From the NCBI GenBank assembly GCA_031761405.1, contig JASEVX010000011.1, positions 38,171,700-38,235,699 of the forward strand: a stretch of DNA of 64,000 bases. Direction: 5' to 3'. Within the stretch, counting starts at the first letter, position 1. Each line of letters opens with the position of its first letter. Positions 46,200 through 59,000 of the stretch are shown one piece after another. The stretch is from Serripes groenlandicus. Lineage: Eukaryota > Mollusca > Bivalvia > Cardiida > Cardiidae. The notes beneath the pieces were generated by a model. That model was not told the DNA's origin and did no database searches. It was given only the letters and a program-made list of their open reading frames with translations. The position numbers and the translations under genes are program-made.

Positions 46200-48730
46200 G
46201 GTCAATTTAAAAGATTTTGTGATCCATATAATAATAAAATAACACAAAGCGGATGATACTTGTGCAGTTTTAAGAAATGATTGTAATCTTTGTTGGTTAA
46301 ATTAATAACAAAAGAAGAAAATATGCTCCACATCTTCAATATAATTTCCACAACTACAAATATCACTATTTGAAAGATAATTAGCGTATATAAATGATTT
46401 AAGGTCAATGCAGTTGTTGCAGAGTCTAGCGTGATTTATTGAACATTTGAGTTCACCAATATAATGATATTTTGGAACAGTTGAGACAGGAAACCGTTGG
46501 AGGAGTCCGGATTTAAACAGAGGAAGATATTGTCAATTCGAAAGGCAAGTTATTCCATAGTGACACAGCAGATGGTATGAATGAGATCGCAAATGTTTTA
46601 GTACAACGAGGAACTATATCTATATGTTTAACATTACGTAATGGTAATTCTGTTCTTTCAGCTACGGAAGAAGGAAATACTTCGTCTAAATATTTTGGTG
46701 TTAGACAATTTACAGTTGTGTACGTTAAGACGAGTTTTTGATATTTGCGTCAGTCATTTAATGTTAACCCTCCTATTTCATTATACATTTTCACCAGAAG
46801 ATCTTGTTAAACCCGTTAATATTCGGGAAAACTCAATTTATATCTTTTCCGAGAGTATTTTCCTGCAATATTACAGTTGTCCCAAACTACAGATGCATAT
46901 TCAAGAATTGGTCTCAACAAGGATATATCAATATTTGATTCAAAGAATGGCATGATTGCCGAGCTTGTTATCTGATTTATATGATTTCGCCTTTTACCAT
47001 TGCTTCAAAAGGACAAACCAAGATGTTTATGACTTTCGACAAACTGAATTGAAATGTCATTGAAACCAAATTAGGGTTAGGAGCAATTTTTTTAAAACAT
47101 CTGAGCTTCTGTATTGTTCGAATTAAACGTTTCTAACCATCGCTTTGCATGCCCAATCGAAAAAGACAACCCAAAAGATAATGGTTTAAAATACTCTCAA
47201 TATATAGAACTGGTGGAACAAGCAAGAGAGGTATCGTCCGCAAATAAACTAGAATTTCTAAGTAGGTTTTCAAATATGTCATTTACATACACCAACATAA
47301 AAAAGCGGACCAAATACAGAGCCAGTGGGTATACCGGCAGTTACTGGCATTAACATTTTTGTAATAACTGAATGCTGTCTGTGCTTCAAATTATTTTCCA
47401 CTCAGTTCGGCATTTACTGACATTGACCTTTTCGTAATGACTTATTGCTGTCTGTGCTTAAAATAATCTTCCTCTCAGTTCGGCATTTACTGGCATTGAC
47501 ATTTTCGTAATGACTGATTGCTGCTGTCTGTGCTTCAAATAATCTTCCTCTCACTTCGGCATTTACTGGCATCGACGTTTTCGTAATGACTGACTGCTGT
47601 TGTCTGTGTTTCAAATAATCTTCCACTCAGTTCGGAATTTACTGGCATTGAAATTTTCGTAATGACTAATTGCTGTCGGTGCTTCAAATAATCTTCTACT
47701 CAGTACAAAAGAGAGCCACATAGAGAATTCCTTTATGCCAGACTCTGTAGAATGCTTTTGAGATGTCACAAAATACCATACATACATTTTGTTTAGAATC
47801 TATTGACGTAACTATTTGGTGATATATGTCTAATAAATGGCGAGTTATGGAATGACCTTTTAGAAATCCTAATTGTTTTTCATATATCAAGCCATTACGG
47901 TTAGGGTAATTATATATATACTTGTAGACACATTTTTCCATAAGTTTACCAATACAGCTTAACAAAGAAATTGGTCGATAATTACTAATGCAATATACTT
48001 GTCTCCCTTTTTATATAAGGGTGTAACAACTGATTGTTTCAATTAATTAGGAAAACAATCGTTTTCTAGAGACTTGTTGAAAAGGTTGCATAAAGGTTTT
48101 GAGATGCTATACATTGTAGATTTAAGCAATTTGTAGCTGATTTGGTCATAACCAACAGTTTGTTTAACATATGAAGAGTTGATAATACCTCCCACACCAG
48201 AAACAGATACTTGAATATTAGAAAGACTATCAGTAGCAAAGAAGAAAATAGGTAGAGATGCAACAGTATCATCTATCGTCTAAATAGTAGTAACATATTC
48301 ATTAATACATTTAGCCTTTTCTTTGTTTGTAAAATGAAAAACAATTATTAGTTAATTTTGATAGTTTACAAAATTGGGATAGACTTTGATTTAATTTTGT
48401 TACTGATAAGACTTCGAATGTGTTTCCAATACTTTTTAGGAATTTCAGAACACGTGTTGATTAAACTCTTAAATATTACTAAAATATTTTTGCTTAGTTA
48501 TTTACGTTGTTTCATAATTACTTGATTTCTTGTATTTTCCCCCAATTAATAAGACGGATATATTTAGCCGCAATGGATTAATACCTGTCACATTGTCTAC
48601 ATACTCGTCTTATTTCAGAGGCATACAACGGTCTGTCATTTGGTGGAACAGTAATTGTCTTAGAGGCTATACATTGTGACATGAGATTAAATAGTGTTGC
48701 GGTAAAACGATAACAACATTCATTTATGTT
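46200..48730 (-). pseudogene. LINE reverse-transcriptase remnant, main copy
   Basis: On the minus strand, in order, it shows a linker (TVPPNDRPLYASEIRR, ~48.62 kb), an RT N-terminal block (VGYDQISYKLLKS, ~48.14 kb), LSCIGKLMEKCVYKYI (~47.94 kb), a catalytic-type block (VFCDISKAFYRVWHKG, ~47.75 kb) and GIPTGSVFGPLF (~47.32 kb). LFADDTSL (~47.23 kb) and SLLRPILEYASVVWD (~46.91 kb) follow, then a C-terminal zinc-knuckle block (CSCGNYIEDVEHIFFFC, ~46.35 kb). This is the order of CR1/Jockey-like LINE ORF2. Frameshifts, stops and an internal tandem expansion make it non-functional. It is co-oriented with the host gene in its intron. Confidence 0.88.
47336..47703 (-). repeat. Five 73-76-bp tandem repeats inside the LINE remnant
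   Basis: The unit beginning GGCATTTACTGGCATTGACA and ending near CTTCCTCTCAGTTC starts at about 47336, 47409, 47482, 47558 and 47633. On the minus strand each unit encodes a version of LFEAQTAISHYENVNAS, in frames that differ between units. It lies between the VWHKG and GIPTGSVFGP blocks of RT. Confidence 0.9.
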
Positions 48731-48839
48731 AAATGTATCAATGAAATCCATGTTTTCGTTTCATCATTTATGTCTATATCAGGTTCCGATCCCAGGACTT
48801 TCATCATGAACATATGAGGAGGATCGGAGTCTTATTCGT

Positions 48840-49045
48840 CTGCCAGCTCAAATTGAATGTTGTATCGTATGTCTTGTAAGAAAATTGCTTTCTGAGGCAA
48901 CGCTTCTGGACATTCGCAGAGAACATGTTTAATACCATCGGTCGAGGACACCGAGCATACATTACAATACTGGTTTATATCACCCGGTATAGCTATCCAT
49001 GCTTTCGTTAATATTTTGACAACTTTTTATCTTAGATCAGTATAC
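48840..49045 (-). pseudogene. Second LINE fragment, C-terminal part
   Basis: The minus strand reads ILTKAWIAIPGDINQYCNVC, then DGIKHVLCECPEA, a Cys/His block like the C-terminal region of LINE ORF2. It differs from the block at 46.35 kb, so it derives from another element. Confidence 0.6.
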
Positions 49046-49334
49046 ATATCATCAAGTAGGCATGGGTTTTTTGACGTATGAAGCTGCTGAAATAATGCTA
49101 CTGAAATAATGCAAAATCCGGGTCGACACTCAGCATCGACCTCAAATTGTGTGTTTTACAAGAGTTTATCGACACTTTCTATTTCCATCTTTATTCAGAA
49201 GGCACAATAGCTCAATTGTTAGTGTATGTACGTTATTTATGCAGAAGACCGTACGTATTCGATATGTTGATAATATCGGGGATGAAGCATCTTTGGTTTT
49301 CGACTGAACTTGCATACAAGTCAAATATCTGTTG

Positions 49335-49416
49335 AGGAATACGTTTTATACTCAACGAACCTTTTTTTAAGTTACTCAGTCTTGAAAACGGATCGTTGAG
49401 TATAACACGTATTCCT
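49335..49416. repeat. 82-bp inverted repeat next to the TA-flanked MITE
   Basis: AGGAATACGTTTTATACTCA with ACGA is mirrored by TCGTTGAGTATAACACGTAT with TCCT. The arms are about 24 bp with a loop of about 32 bp. It is probably another tiny foldback element. It stops one base before the TA flank of the neighbouring MITE. Confidence 0.8.
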
Positions 49417-49419
49417 ATA

Positions 49420-49618
49420 CAGTAGATAAGGTACAACTTTTCATTGTTAAGTCAATCCAAGGTTTTAAAACTAGAACGAAACCATAACTTCATCTTTCTG
49501 ATTTCAATTATTTACGGAAGACGATGAATGCCGACCATCGATTCACACATGTCTGATCTCGTTCTAGTTTTAAAACCCTGCACTGACTTAACAATGAAAT
49601 GTTGTACCTTATCTACTG
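49420..49618. mobile_element. 199-bp MITE with CAGTAGATAAGG termini and TA flanks
   Basis: Both ends read inward CAGTAGATAAGGTACAAC. The arms are about 63 bp with few mismatches (TTCATTGTTAAGTCA on each side), with a central loop of about 70 bp. TA dinucleotides flank it (49418-49419 and 49619-49620), as expected for a Tc1/mariner-type element. No coding capacity. Confidence 0.85.
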
Positions 49619-49739
49619 TATTTGAATCAGATTGTGACATATCATTCCAGAGTTATTCTATATAAAAGGTTGACGCACCCCCCTCACTGTCGAAAACCTT
49701 TCTGTATCATAACGGGAAGTGGTGTAGCACTTATCGTAT

Positions 49740-49965
49740 GAGTTGGCAATTACTCTACGTGTTTTGCCTGTAAGTCCTTATTGTGTCAGTTTCCTTAAAG
49801 TTCAGTATGTTATGCCACACGGAATCGAAAGCGGCCTTAAACTCGAGAAACACGACATATAGCCGAATTTTCCTTTTGGATATAGCGTGTAATGGTTTCT
49901 TGTAAATTAAATGCTATTGTAATGCAGGTTATATATTTTTTTGAAAACCTTTCTGTTGATAGCTT
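49740..49965 (-). pseudogene. Third LINE fragment, RT catalytic block
   Basis: The minus strand reads YVVFLEFKAAFDSVWHNI followed by FKETDTIRTYRQNT. The F-x-AFD-x-VWH arrangement is the first catalytic block of non-LTR reverse transcriptases. Only about 220 bp survive. Confidence 0.65.
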
Positions 49966-50022
49966 GGGAAAAGAATGTTTCTAGACGATAAGAATGTATG
50001 TATTCTAACTAAGAATATTTAC

Positions 50023-53000
50023 CTGTAATGTTCGAAATACCATCGCTTATGTCTGGGATGGAATCGATATTGTCGATAGGCACCAGGGAAGGATTTGACA
50101 TAATATCAATTTCAGAACAAATTGTTGTCGACTGGGTCGTAACGGTTCCAGATGGAGTCGATCGAGCTCCAGGTGTCGTCGTTGCTCCGGTCCCAGAAGG
50201 TGTAACGCCTGATGCAAGGGTCGAGGCAACACCGGTACGAGAGGGAGTAACGCTTAAGACCGGTGTCGTCACAGGTCCGGTCCTACTGGATGTAACGCCC
50301 GATGCCGGAGTCGTGAAAGCTCCGGTTCCAGTGGATGTAACGCCTGATGCTGGGGTCGTTGCAGGTCCGGTTCCACTGGGTGTAACGCCTGATGCTAGTG
50401 TCGTGACAGCTCCGGTTCCACTAGGTGTTGCAGGGGTCGAAGCAAAACCGGTACCAGAGGAAATAACGCCTGAAAACGGGGTCGTTGCAGGTCCAGTGCC
50501 ACTTGGTGTAACGCCTGATGTAGGGGTCGAGGCAACACCGGTACCAGATGGAGAAACGACTGATGCAGGGGTTGAGGCAACACCAGTTGCAGAGGGTGTA
50601 ACGCCTGATGCAGGGGTCGTCACAGCTCCAGTCCCAGAGGGAGTAACGCCTGATGCTGGGGTCGTGACAGCTCCTGTTCCAGAGGGAGTAACGCCTGATG
50701 CTGGGGTCGAGGCAACACCGGTACCAGAGGGAGTAACGCCAGATGCAGGGGTTGAAGCAACACCAGTTCCAGAGGGTGTCACGCCTGATGCTGGAGTCGA
50801 GGTAACACCGGAACCAGAAGGAGTAACGCCAGATGCTGGGGTTGAGGCAACACCTGTTGCAGAAGGTGTAACGCCTGTTGAGGTTGAGGCAACACCTGTT
50901 GCAGAAGGTGTAACGCCTGATACAGGGGTTGAGGCAACACCAGTTCCAGAAGGTGTAACGCCTGATACAGGGGTTGAGGCAACACCAGTTCCAGAAGGTG
51001 TAACGCCTGATGCTGGGGTCGTCACAGCTCCAGTTCCAGATGCAGTAACGCCTGATGATGGGGTCGTGACAGCTCCAGTTCCAGAGGGTGTCAGGCCTGA
51101 TGCTAAGGTCGAGGCAATACCGGTACCAGAAGGTGTAACGCCTGACGTTGGGGTCGAGGCAACACCGGTACCAGAGGCAGTAACGCCAGATGCAGGGGTT
51201 GTGGCAACACCAGTTGCAGAAGGTGTAACGCCTGATGCAGGGGTTGAGGCAACACCAGTTACAGAGGGTGTAACGCCTGTTAATGGGGTCGAAGCAACAC
51301 CAGCACCAGATGGACTAACGCCTGATGCAGGGGTTGAGGCAACACCAGTTGCAGAGGGTGTAACGCCTGATGCTGGGGTCGTCACAGCTCCAGTTCCAGA
51401 TGGAGTAACGCCAGATGCAGGGGTTGAGGCAAAACCCGTTCCAGAGGGTGTAACGCCTGACGATGGGGTAGTCACAGCTCCAGTTTCAGATGGAGTAACG
51501 CCTGATGCTTGGGTCGTCACAGCTCCAGTTCCAGAGGGAGTAACTCCTGATGCTGGGGTCGTCACAATTCCAGTTCCAGAGGGTGTCACGCCTGATGCTA
51601 GGGTCGAGGCAACACCGGTACCAGGGGGAGTAACGCCAGATGCAGGGGTTGAGGCAACACCAGTTGCAGAAGGTGTAACGCCTGATGTAGGGGTCGAGGC
51701 AACACCGGTACCAGAGGGAGTAATGCCAGATGCAGGGGTTGAGGCAACACCAGTTGCAGAAGGTGTAACGCCTGATGCAGGGGTTGAGGCAACACCAGTT
51801 GCAGAAGGTGTAACGCCTGATGCTTGGGTCGTCACAGCTCTAGTTCCAGAGGGAGTAACTCCTGATGCTGGGGTCGTCACAATTCCAGTTCCAGAGGGTG
51901 TCACGCCTGATGCTAGGGTCGAGGCAACACCGGTACCAGGGGGAGTAACGCCAGATGCAGGGGTTGAGGCAACACCAGTTGCAGAAGGTGTAACGCCTGA
52001 TGCAGGGGTTGATGCAACAACAGTTCCAGAGGGTGTAACGCCTGATGCTGGGGTCGTCACAGCTCCAGTTCCAGATGCAGTAACGCCTGATGACGGGGTC
52101 GTGACAGCTCCAGTTCCAGAGGGTGTCACGCCTGATGCTAGGGTCGAGGCAACACCGGTACCAGAAGGTGTAACGCCTGACGCTGTGGTCGAGGTAACAC
52201 CGGTACCAGAGGGAGTGACGCCAGATACAGGGGTTGAGGCAACACCAGTTGCAGAAGGTGTAACGCCTGATGCAGGGGTTGTGGCAACACCAGTTGCAGA
52301 CGGTGTAACGCCTGATGCCGGGGTCGAGGCAACACCAGTACCAGATGGACTAACGCCTGATGCAGGGGTTGAGGCAACACCAGTTGCAGAAGGTGTAACG
52401 CCTGATGCAGAGGTTGAGGCAACACCACTTCCAGAGTGTGTAGCGCTTGATGCTTGGGTCGAGGCAACACCGGTACCAGAGGGAGTAACGCCAGATGCAG
52501 GGGTTGAGGCAACACCAGTTGCAGAAGGTGTAACGCCTGATGCAGGGGTTGAGGCAACACCGGTACCAGAGGGAGTAACGCCAGATACAGGAGTTGAGGC
52601 AACACCAGTTGCAGAAGGTGTTACGCCTGAAGCAGGGGTTGATGCAACACCAGTTCCAGAGGGTGTAGCGCCTGATGCTGGGGTCGTCACAGCTCCAGTT
52701 CCAGAGGGGGTAACGCCTGATGCTTGGGTCGTCACAGCTCTACTTCCAGAGGGTGTAACACCTGATGCTGCGGTCGTTACAGCTACTGTTCCAGAGGGTT
52801 TCACACCTGATCCTGGGGTCGAGACAACACCGGTACCAGATGGACTAACGCCTGATGCAGATGTTGAGGTAACACCAGTTCCAGAGGGTGTCACGCCTGA
52901 TGCTGGGGTCGTCACAGCTCCAGTTCCAGAGGGAGTAACGCCTGATGCTGGTGTCGTCACAGCTCCAGTTCCAGACGGTGTCACGCCTGATGCTGGGGTC

Positions 53001-56000
53001 GAGGCAACACCGGTACCAGAGGGAGTAACGCCAGATGCAGGAGTTGATGCAACACCAGTTGCTGAAGGTGTAACGCCTGATGCAGGGGACGATGCAACAC
53101 CGGTACCAGAGGGAGTAACGCCGGATGCAGGGGTTGAGGCAACACCAGTTGCAGCAGGTGTAACGCCTGATGCAGGGGTTGAGGCAACAATAGTTCCAGA
53201 GGGTGTAACGCCTGATGCTGGGGTCGTCACAGCGCCAGTTCCAGAGGGAGTAACGCCTGATGCTGGGGTCGTCACAGCTCCAGTTCCAGAGGGAGTAACG
53301 CCAGATGCTGGGGTCGTCACAGCTCCAGTTCCAGAGGGTGTCACGCCTGATGCTGGGATCGAGGCAACACCGGTACCAGAGGGAGTAACGCCAGATGCAG
53401 GGGTTGAGGCAACGCCAGTTCCGGAAGGTGTAGCGCCTGATGCTGGGGTCATCACAGCTCCAGTTCCAGATGCAGTAACGCCTGATGATGGTGTCGTGAC
53501 AGCTCCAGTTCCAGAGGGTGTCACGCCTGATGCTAGGGTCGAGGCAACACCGGTACCAGAAGGTGTAACGCCTGACGCTGGGGTCGAGGCAACACCGGTG
53601 CCAGAGGGAGTAACGCCAGATGCAGGGGTTGAGGCAACACCAGTTGCAGAAGGTGTAACGCCTGATGCAGGGGTTGAGGCAACACCAGTTCCAGAGGGTG
53701 TAACGCCTGATGCTCGGGTCGAGGCAACACCAGTAACAGATGGACTTACGCCTGATGCAGGAGTTGAGGCAACACCAGTTGCAGAGGGTGTAACGCCGGA
53801 TGCAGGGGTTGAGGCAACACCAGTTGCAGAGGGTGTAACGCCTGATGCAGGGGTCGTCACAGCTCCAGTCCCAGAGGGAGTAACGCCTGATGCTGGGGTC
53901 GTGACAGCTCCTGTTCCAGAGGGAGTAACGCCTGATGCTGGAGTTGATGCAACACCAGTTGCTGAAGGTGTAACGCCTGATGCAGGGGACGATGCAACAC
54001 CGGTACCAGAGGGAGTAACGCCGGATGCAGGGGTTGAGGCAACACCAGTTGCAGCAGGTGTAACGCCTGATGCAGGGGTTGAGGCAACAATAGTTCCAGA
54101 GGGTGTAACGCCTGATGCTGGGGTCGTCACAGTGCCAGTTCCAGAGGGTGTAACGCCTGATGCTGGGGTCGTCACAGCTCCAGTTCCAGAGGGAGTAACG
54201 CCATATGCTGGGGTCATAACAGCTCCAGTTCCAGAGGGTGTCACGCCTGACGCTGGGGTCGAGGCAACACCGGTGCCAGAGGGAGAAACGCCTGATGCAG
54301 GGGTTGAGGCAACACCAGTTGCAGCAGGTGTAACGCCTGATGCAGGGGTTGAGGCAACAATAGTTCCAGAGGGTGTAACGCCTGATGCTGTGGTCGTCAC
54401 AGCGCCAGTTCCAGAGGGAGTAACGCCTGATGCTGGGGTCGTCACAGCTCCAGTTCCAGAGGGAGTAACGCCAGATGCTGGGGTCGTCACAGCTCCAGTT
54501 CCAGAGGGTATCACGCCTGATGCTGGGATCGAGGCAACACCGGTACCAGAGGGAGTAACGCCAGATGCAGGGGTTGAGGCAACACCAGTTCCAGAAGGTG
54601 TAGCGCCTGATGCTGGGGTCGTCACAGCTCCAGTTCCAGATGCAGTAACGCCTGATGATGGTGTCGTGACAGCTCCAGTTCCAGAGGGTGTCACGCCTGA
54701 TGCTAGGGTCGAGGCAACACCGGTACCAGAAGGTGTAACGCCTGACGCTGGGGTCGAGGCAACACCGGTGCCAGAGGGAGTAACGCCAGATGCAGGGGTT
54801 GAGGCAACACCAGTTGCAAAAGGTGTAACGCCTGATGCAGGGGTTGAGGCAACACCAGTTCCAGAGGGTGTAACGCCTGATGCTCGGGTCGAGGCAACAC
54901 CAGTAGCAGATGGACTTACGCCTGATGCAGGAGTTGAGGCAACACCAGTTGCAGAGGGTGTAACGCCGGATGCAGGGGTTGAGGCAACACCAGTTGCAGA
55001 GGGTGTAACGCCTGATGCAGGGGTCGTCACAGCTCCAGTCCCAGAGGGAGTAACGCCTGATGCTGGGGTCGTGACAGCTCCTGTTCCAGAGGGAGTAACG
55101 CCTGATGCTGGGGTCGAGGCAACACCGGTACCAGGGGGAGTAACGCCAGATGCAGGGGTTGAAGCAACACCAGTTCCAGAGGTTGTCACGCCTGATGCTG
55201 GAGTCGAGGTAACACCGGTACCAGAAGGAGTAACGCCAGATGCAGGGGTTGAGACAACACCGGTTGCAGAAGGTGTAACGCCTGTTGAGGTTGAGGCAAC
55301 ACCAGTTGCAGAAGGTGTAACGCCTGATACAGGGGTTGAGGCAACACCAGTCCCAGAAGGTGTAGCGCCTGCTGCTGGGGTCGTCACAGCTCCAGTTCCA
55401 GATGCGGTAACGCCTGATGATGGGGTCGTGACAGCTCCAGTTCCAGAGGGTGTCAGGCCTGATGCTAAGGTCGAGGCAATACCGGTACCAGAAGGTGTAA
55501 CGCCTGACGTTGGGGTCGAGGCAACACCGGTACCAGAGGCAGTAACGCCAGATGCAGGGGTTGAGGCAACACCAGTTGCAGAAGGTGTAACGCCTGATGC
55601 AGGGGTTGAGGCAACACCAGTTACAGAGGGTGTAACGCCTGTTGCTGGGGTCGAAGCAACACCAGCACCAGATGGACTAACGCCTGATGCAGGGGTTGAG
55701 GCAACACCAGTTGTAGAGGGTGTAACGCCTGATGCTGGGGTCGTCACAGCTCCAGTTCCAGATGGAGTAACGCCAGATGCAGGGGTTGAGGCAAAACCCG
55801 TTCCAGAGGGTGTAACGCCTGACGCTGGGGTAGTCACAGCTCCAATTTCAGATGGAGTAACGCCTGATGCTTGGGTCGTCACAGCTCCAGTTCCAGAGGG
55901 AGTAACTCCTGATGCTGGGGTCGTCACAATTCCAGTTCCAGAGGGTGTCACGCCTGATGCTAGGGTCGAGGCAACACCGGTACCAGGGGGAGTAACGCCA

Positions 56001-59000
56001 GATACAGGGGTTGAGGCAACACCAGTTGCAGAAGGTGTAACGCCTGATGCAGGGGTCGAGGCAACACCGGTACCAGAGGGAGTAATGCCAGATGCAGGGG
56101 TTGAGGCAACACCAGTTGCAGAAGGTGTAACGCCTGATGCAGGGGTTGAGGCAACAACAGTTCCAGAGGGTGTAACGCCTGATGCTGGGGTCGTCACAGC
56201 TCCAGTTCCAGATGCAGTAACGCCTGATGACGGGGTCGTGACAGCTCCAGTTCCAGAGGGTGTCACGCCTGATGCTAGGGTCGAGGCAACACCGGTACCA
56301 GAAGATGTAACGCCTGACGCTGTGGTCGAGGTAACACCGGTACCAGAGGGAGTAACGCCAGATACAGGGGTTGAGGCAACACCAGTTGCAGAGGGTGTAA
56401 CGCCTGATGCAGGGGTCGAGGCAACACCAGTTGCAGAAGGTGTAACGCCTGATGCTTGGGTCGTCACAGCTCTAGTTCCAGAGGGAGTAACTCCTGATGC
56501 TGGGGTCGTCACAATTCCAGTTCCAGAGGGTGTCACGCCTGATGCTAGGGTCGAGGCAACACCGGTACCAGAGGGGGTAACGCCAGATGCAGGGGATGAG
56601 GCAACAACAGTTCCAGAGGGTGTAACGCCTGATGCTGGTGTCGTCACAGCTCCAGGTCCAGATGCAGTAACGCCTGATGATGGGGTCGTGACAGCTCCAG
56701 TTCCAGAGGGTGTCACGCCTGATGCTAGGGTCGAGCCAACACCGGTACCAGGAGTTGTAACGCCTGACGCTGTTGTCGAGGTAACACCAGTACCGGAGGG
56801 AGTAACGCCAGATACAGGGGTTGAGGCAACACCAGTTGCAGAAGGTGTAACGCCTGATGCAGGGGTTGTGGCAACACCAGTTGCAGATGGTGAAACGCCT
56901 GATGCTTGGGTCGAGGCAACACCAGTACCAGATGGACTAACGCCTGATGCAGGGGTTGAGGCAACACCAGTTGCAGAAGGTGTAACGCCTGATGCAGATG
57001 TTGAGGCAACACCAGTTCCAGAGGGTGTAGCGCCTGATGCTTGGGTCGAGGCAACACCGGTACCAGAGGGAGTAACGCCAGATGCAGGGGTTGAGGCAAC
57101 ACCAGTTGCAGAAGGTGTAACGACTGATGCAGGGGTTGAGGCAACACCGGTACCAGAGGGAGTAACGCCAGATACAGGGGTTGAGGCAACACCAGTTGCA
57201 GAAGGTGTAACGCCTGATGCTGAGGTCGTCACAGTTCCAGTTCCAGAGGGTGTAACGCCTGATGCTAGGGTCGAGGCAACACCGGTACCAGAGGGAGTAA
57301 CGCCAGATACAGGGGTTGAGGCAACACCAGTTGCAGAAGGTGTAACGCCTGATACAGGGGTTGTGGCAACACCAGTTGCAGATGGTGAAACGCCTGAAGC
57401 TGGGGTCGAGGCAACACCAGTACCAGATGGACTAACGCCTGATGCAGGGGTTGAGTCAACACCAGTTGCAGAAGGTGTAACGCCTGATGCAGAGGTTGAG
57501 GCAACACCAGTTCCAGAGGGTGTAGCGCCTGATGCTTGGGTCGAGGCAACACCGGTACCAGAGGGAGTAACGCCAGATGCAGGGGTTGAGGCAACACCAG
57601 TTGCAGAAGGTGTAACGCCTGATGCACGGGTTGAGGCAACACCGGTACCAGAGGGAGTAACGCCAGATACAGAAGTTGAGGCAGCACCAGTTGCAGAAGG
57701 TGTTACGCCTGAAGCAGGGGTTGAGGCAACACCAGTTCCAGAGGGTGTAGCGCCTGATGCTGGGGTCGTCACAGCTCCAGTTACAGATGGGGTAACGCCT
57801 GATGCTTGGGTCGTCACAGCTCTACTTCCAGAGGGTGTAACACCTGATGCTGCGGTCGTTACAGCTACAGTTCCAGAAGGTGTCACACCTGATCCTGGGG
57901 TCGAGACAACACCGGTACCAGATGTTCTAACGCCTGATGCAGATGTTGAGGTAACACCAGTTCCAGAGGGTGGCACGCCTGATGCTTGGGTCGTCACAGC
58001 TCCAGTTCCAGAGGGAGTAACGCCTGATGCTGGTGTCGTCACAGCTCCAGTTCCAGACGGTGTCATGCCTGATGCTGGGGTCGAGGCAACACCGGTACCA
58101 GAAGGAGTAACGCCAGATGCAGGAGTTGATGCAACACCAGTTGCAGAATGTGTAACGCCTAATGCAGGGGTTGAGGTAACAATAGTTCCAGAGGGTGTAA
58201 CGCCTGATGCTGGGGTCGTCACAGCGCCAGTTCCAGAGGGAGTAACGCCTGATGCTGGAGTCGTCACAGCTCCAGTTTCAGAGGGAATAACGCCAGATGC
58301 TGGGGTCGTCACAGCTCCAGTTCCAAAGGGTGTCACGCCTGATGCTGGGGTCGAGGCAACACCGGTACCAGAGGGAGTAACGCCAGATGCAGGGGTTGAG
58401 GCAAAACCAGTTCCAGAAGGTGTAGCGCCTGATGCTGGGGTCGTCACAGCTCCAGTTCCAGATGCAGTAACGCCTGATGATGGGGTCGTGACAGCTCCAG
58501 TTCCAGAGGGTGTCACGCCTGATACTAGGGTCGAGGCAACACCGGTACCAGAAGGTGTAACACCTGACGCTTGGGTCGAGGCAACACCTGTACCAGAGGG
58601 AGTAAATCCAGATGCAGAGGTTGAGGCAACACCAGTTGAAGAAGGTGTGACGCCTGATGCAGGGGTTGAGGCAACACCAGTTCCAGAGGTTGTAACTCCT
58701 GATGCTGGGGTCGTCACAGCTACAGTTCCAGAAGGAGTAACGCCTGATGCTGGGGTCATCACAGCTCCAGTTCCAGAGGGAGTAACGCCTGATGATTGGG
58801 TCGTCACAGCTCCAGTTCCAGAGGGTGTCACACCTGATGCTGGGGTCGAGGCAACACCGGTACCAGAGGGAGTAACGCCAGATGCAGGGATTGAGGCAAC
58901 ACCAGTTGCAGAAGGTGTAACGCCTGATGCAGGTGTTGAGGCAACACCAGTTCCAGAGGGTGTAGCGCCTGATGCTGGGGTCGTCACAGCTTCAGTTCCA

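Larger units (their letters stand above)
45595..50022 (-). other. Intron of the mucin-like gene holding LINE and MITE debris
   Basis: This 4428-bp intron separates the first giant exon from the 176-bp exon. It begins GTAAAT and ends CATTCTAG on the minus strand. It holds three LINE reverse-transcriptase fragments, all on the same strand as the gene, two inverted-repeat elements at 49.3-49.6 kb and one at 45.66-45.91 kb. The last ends about 60 bp from the splice acceptor. Confidence 0.75.
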
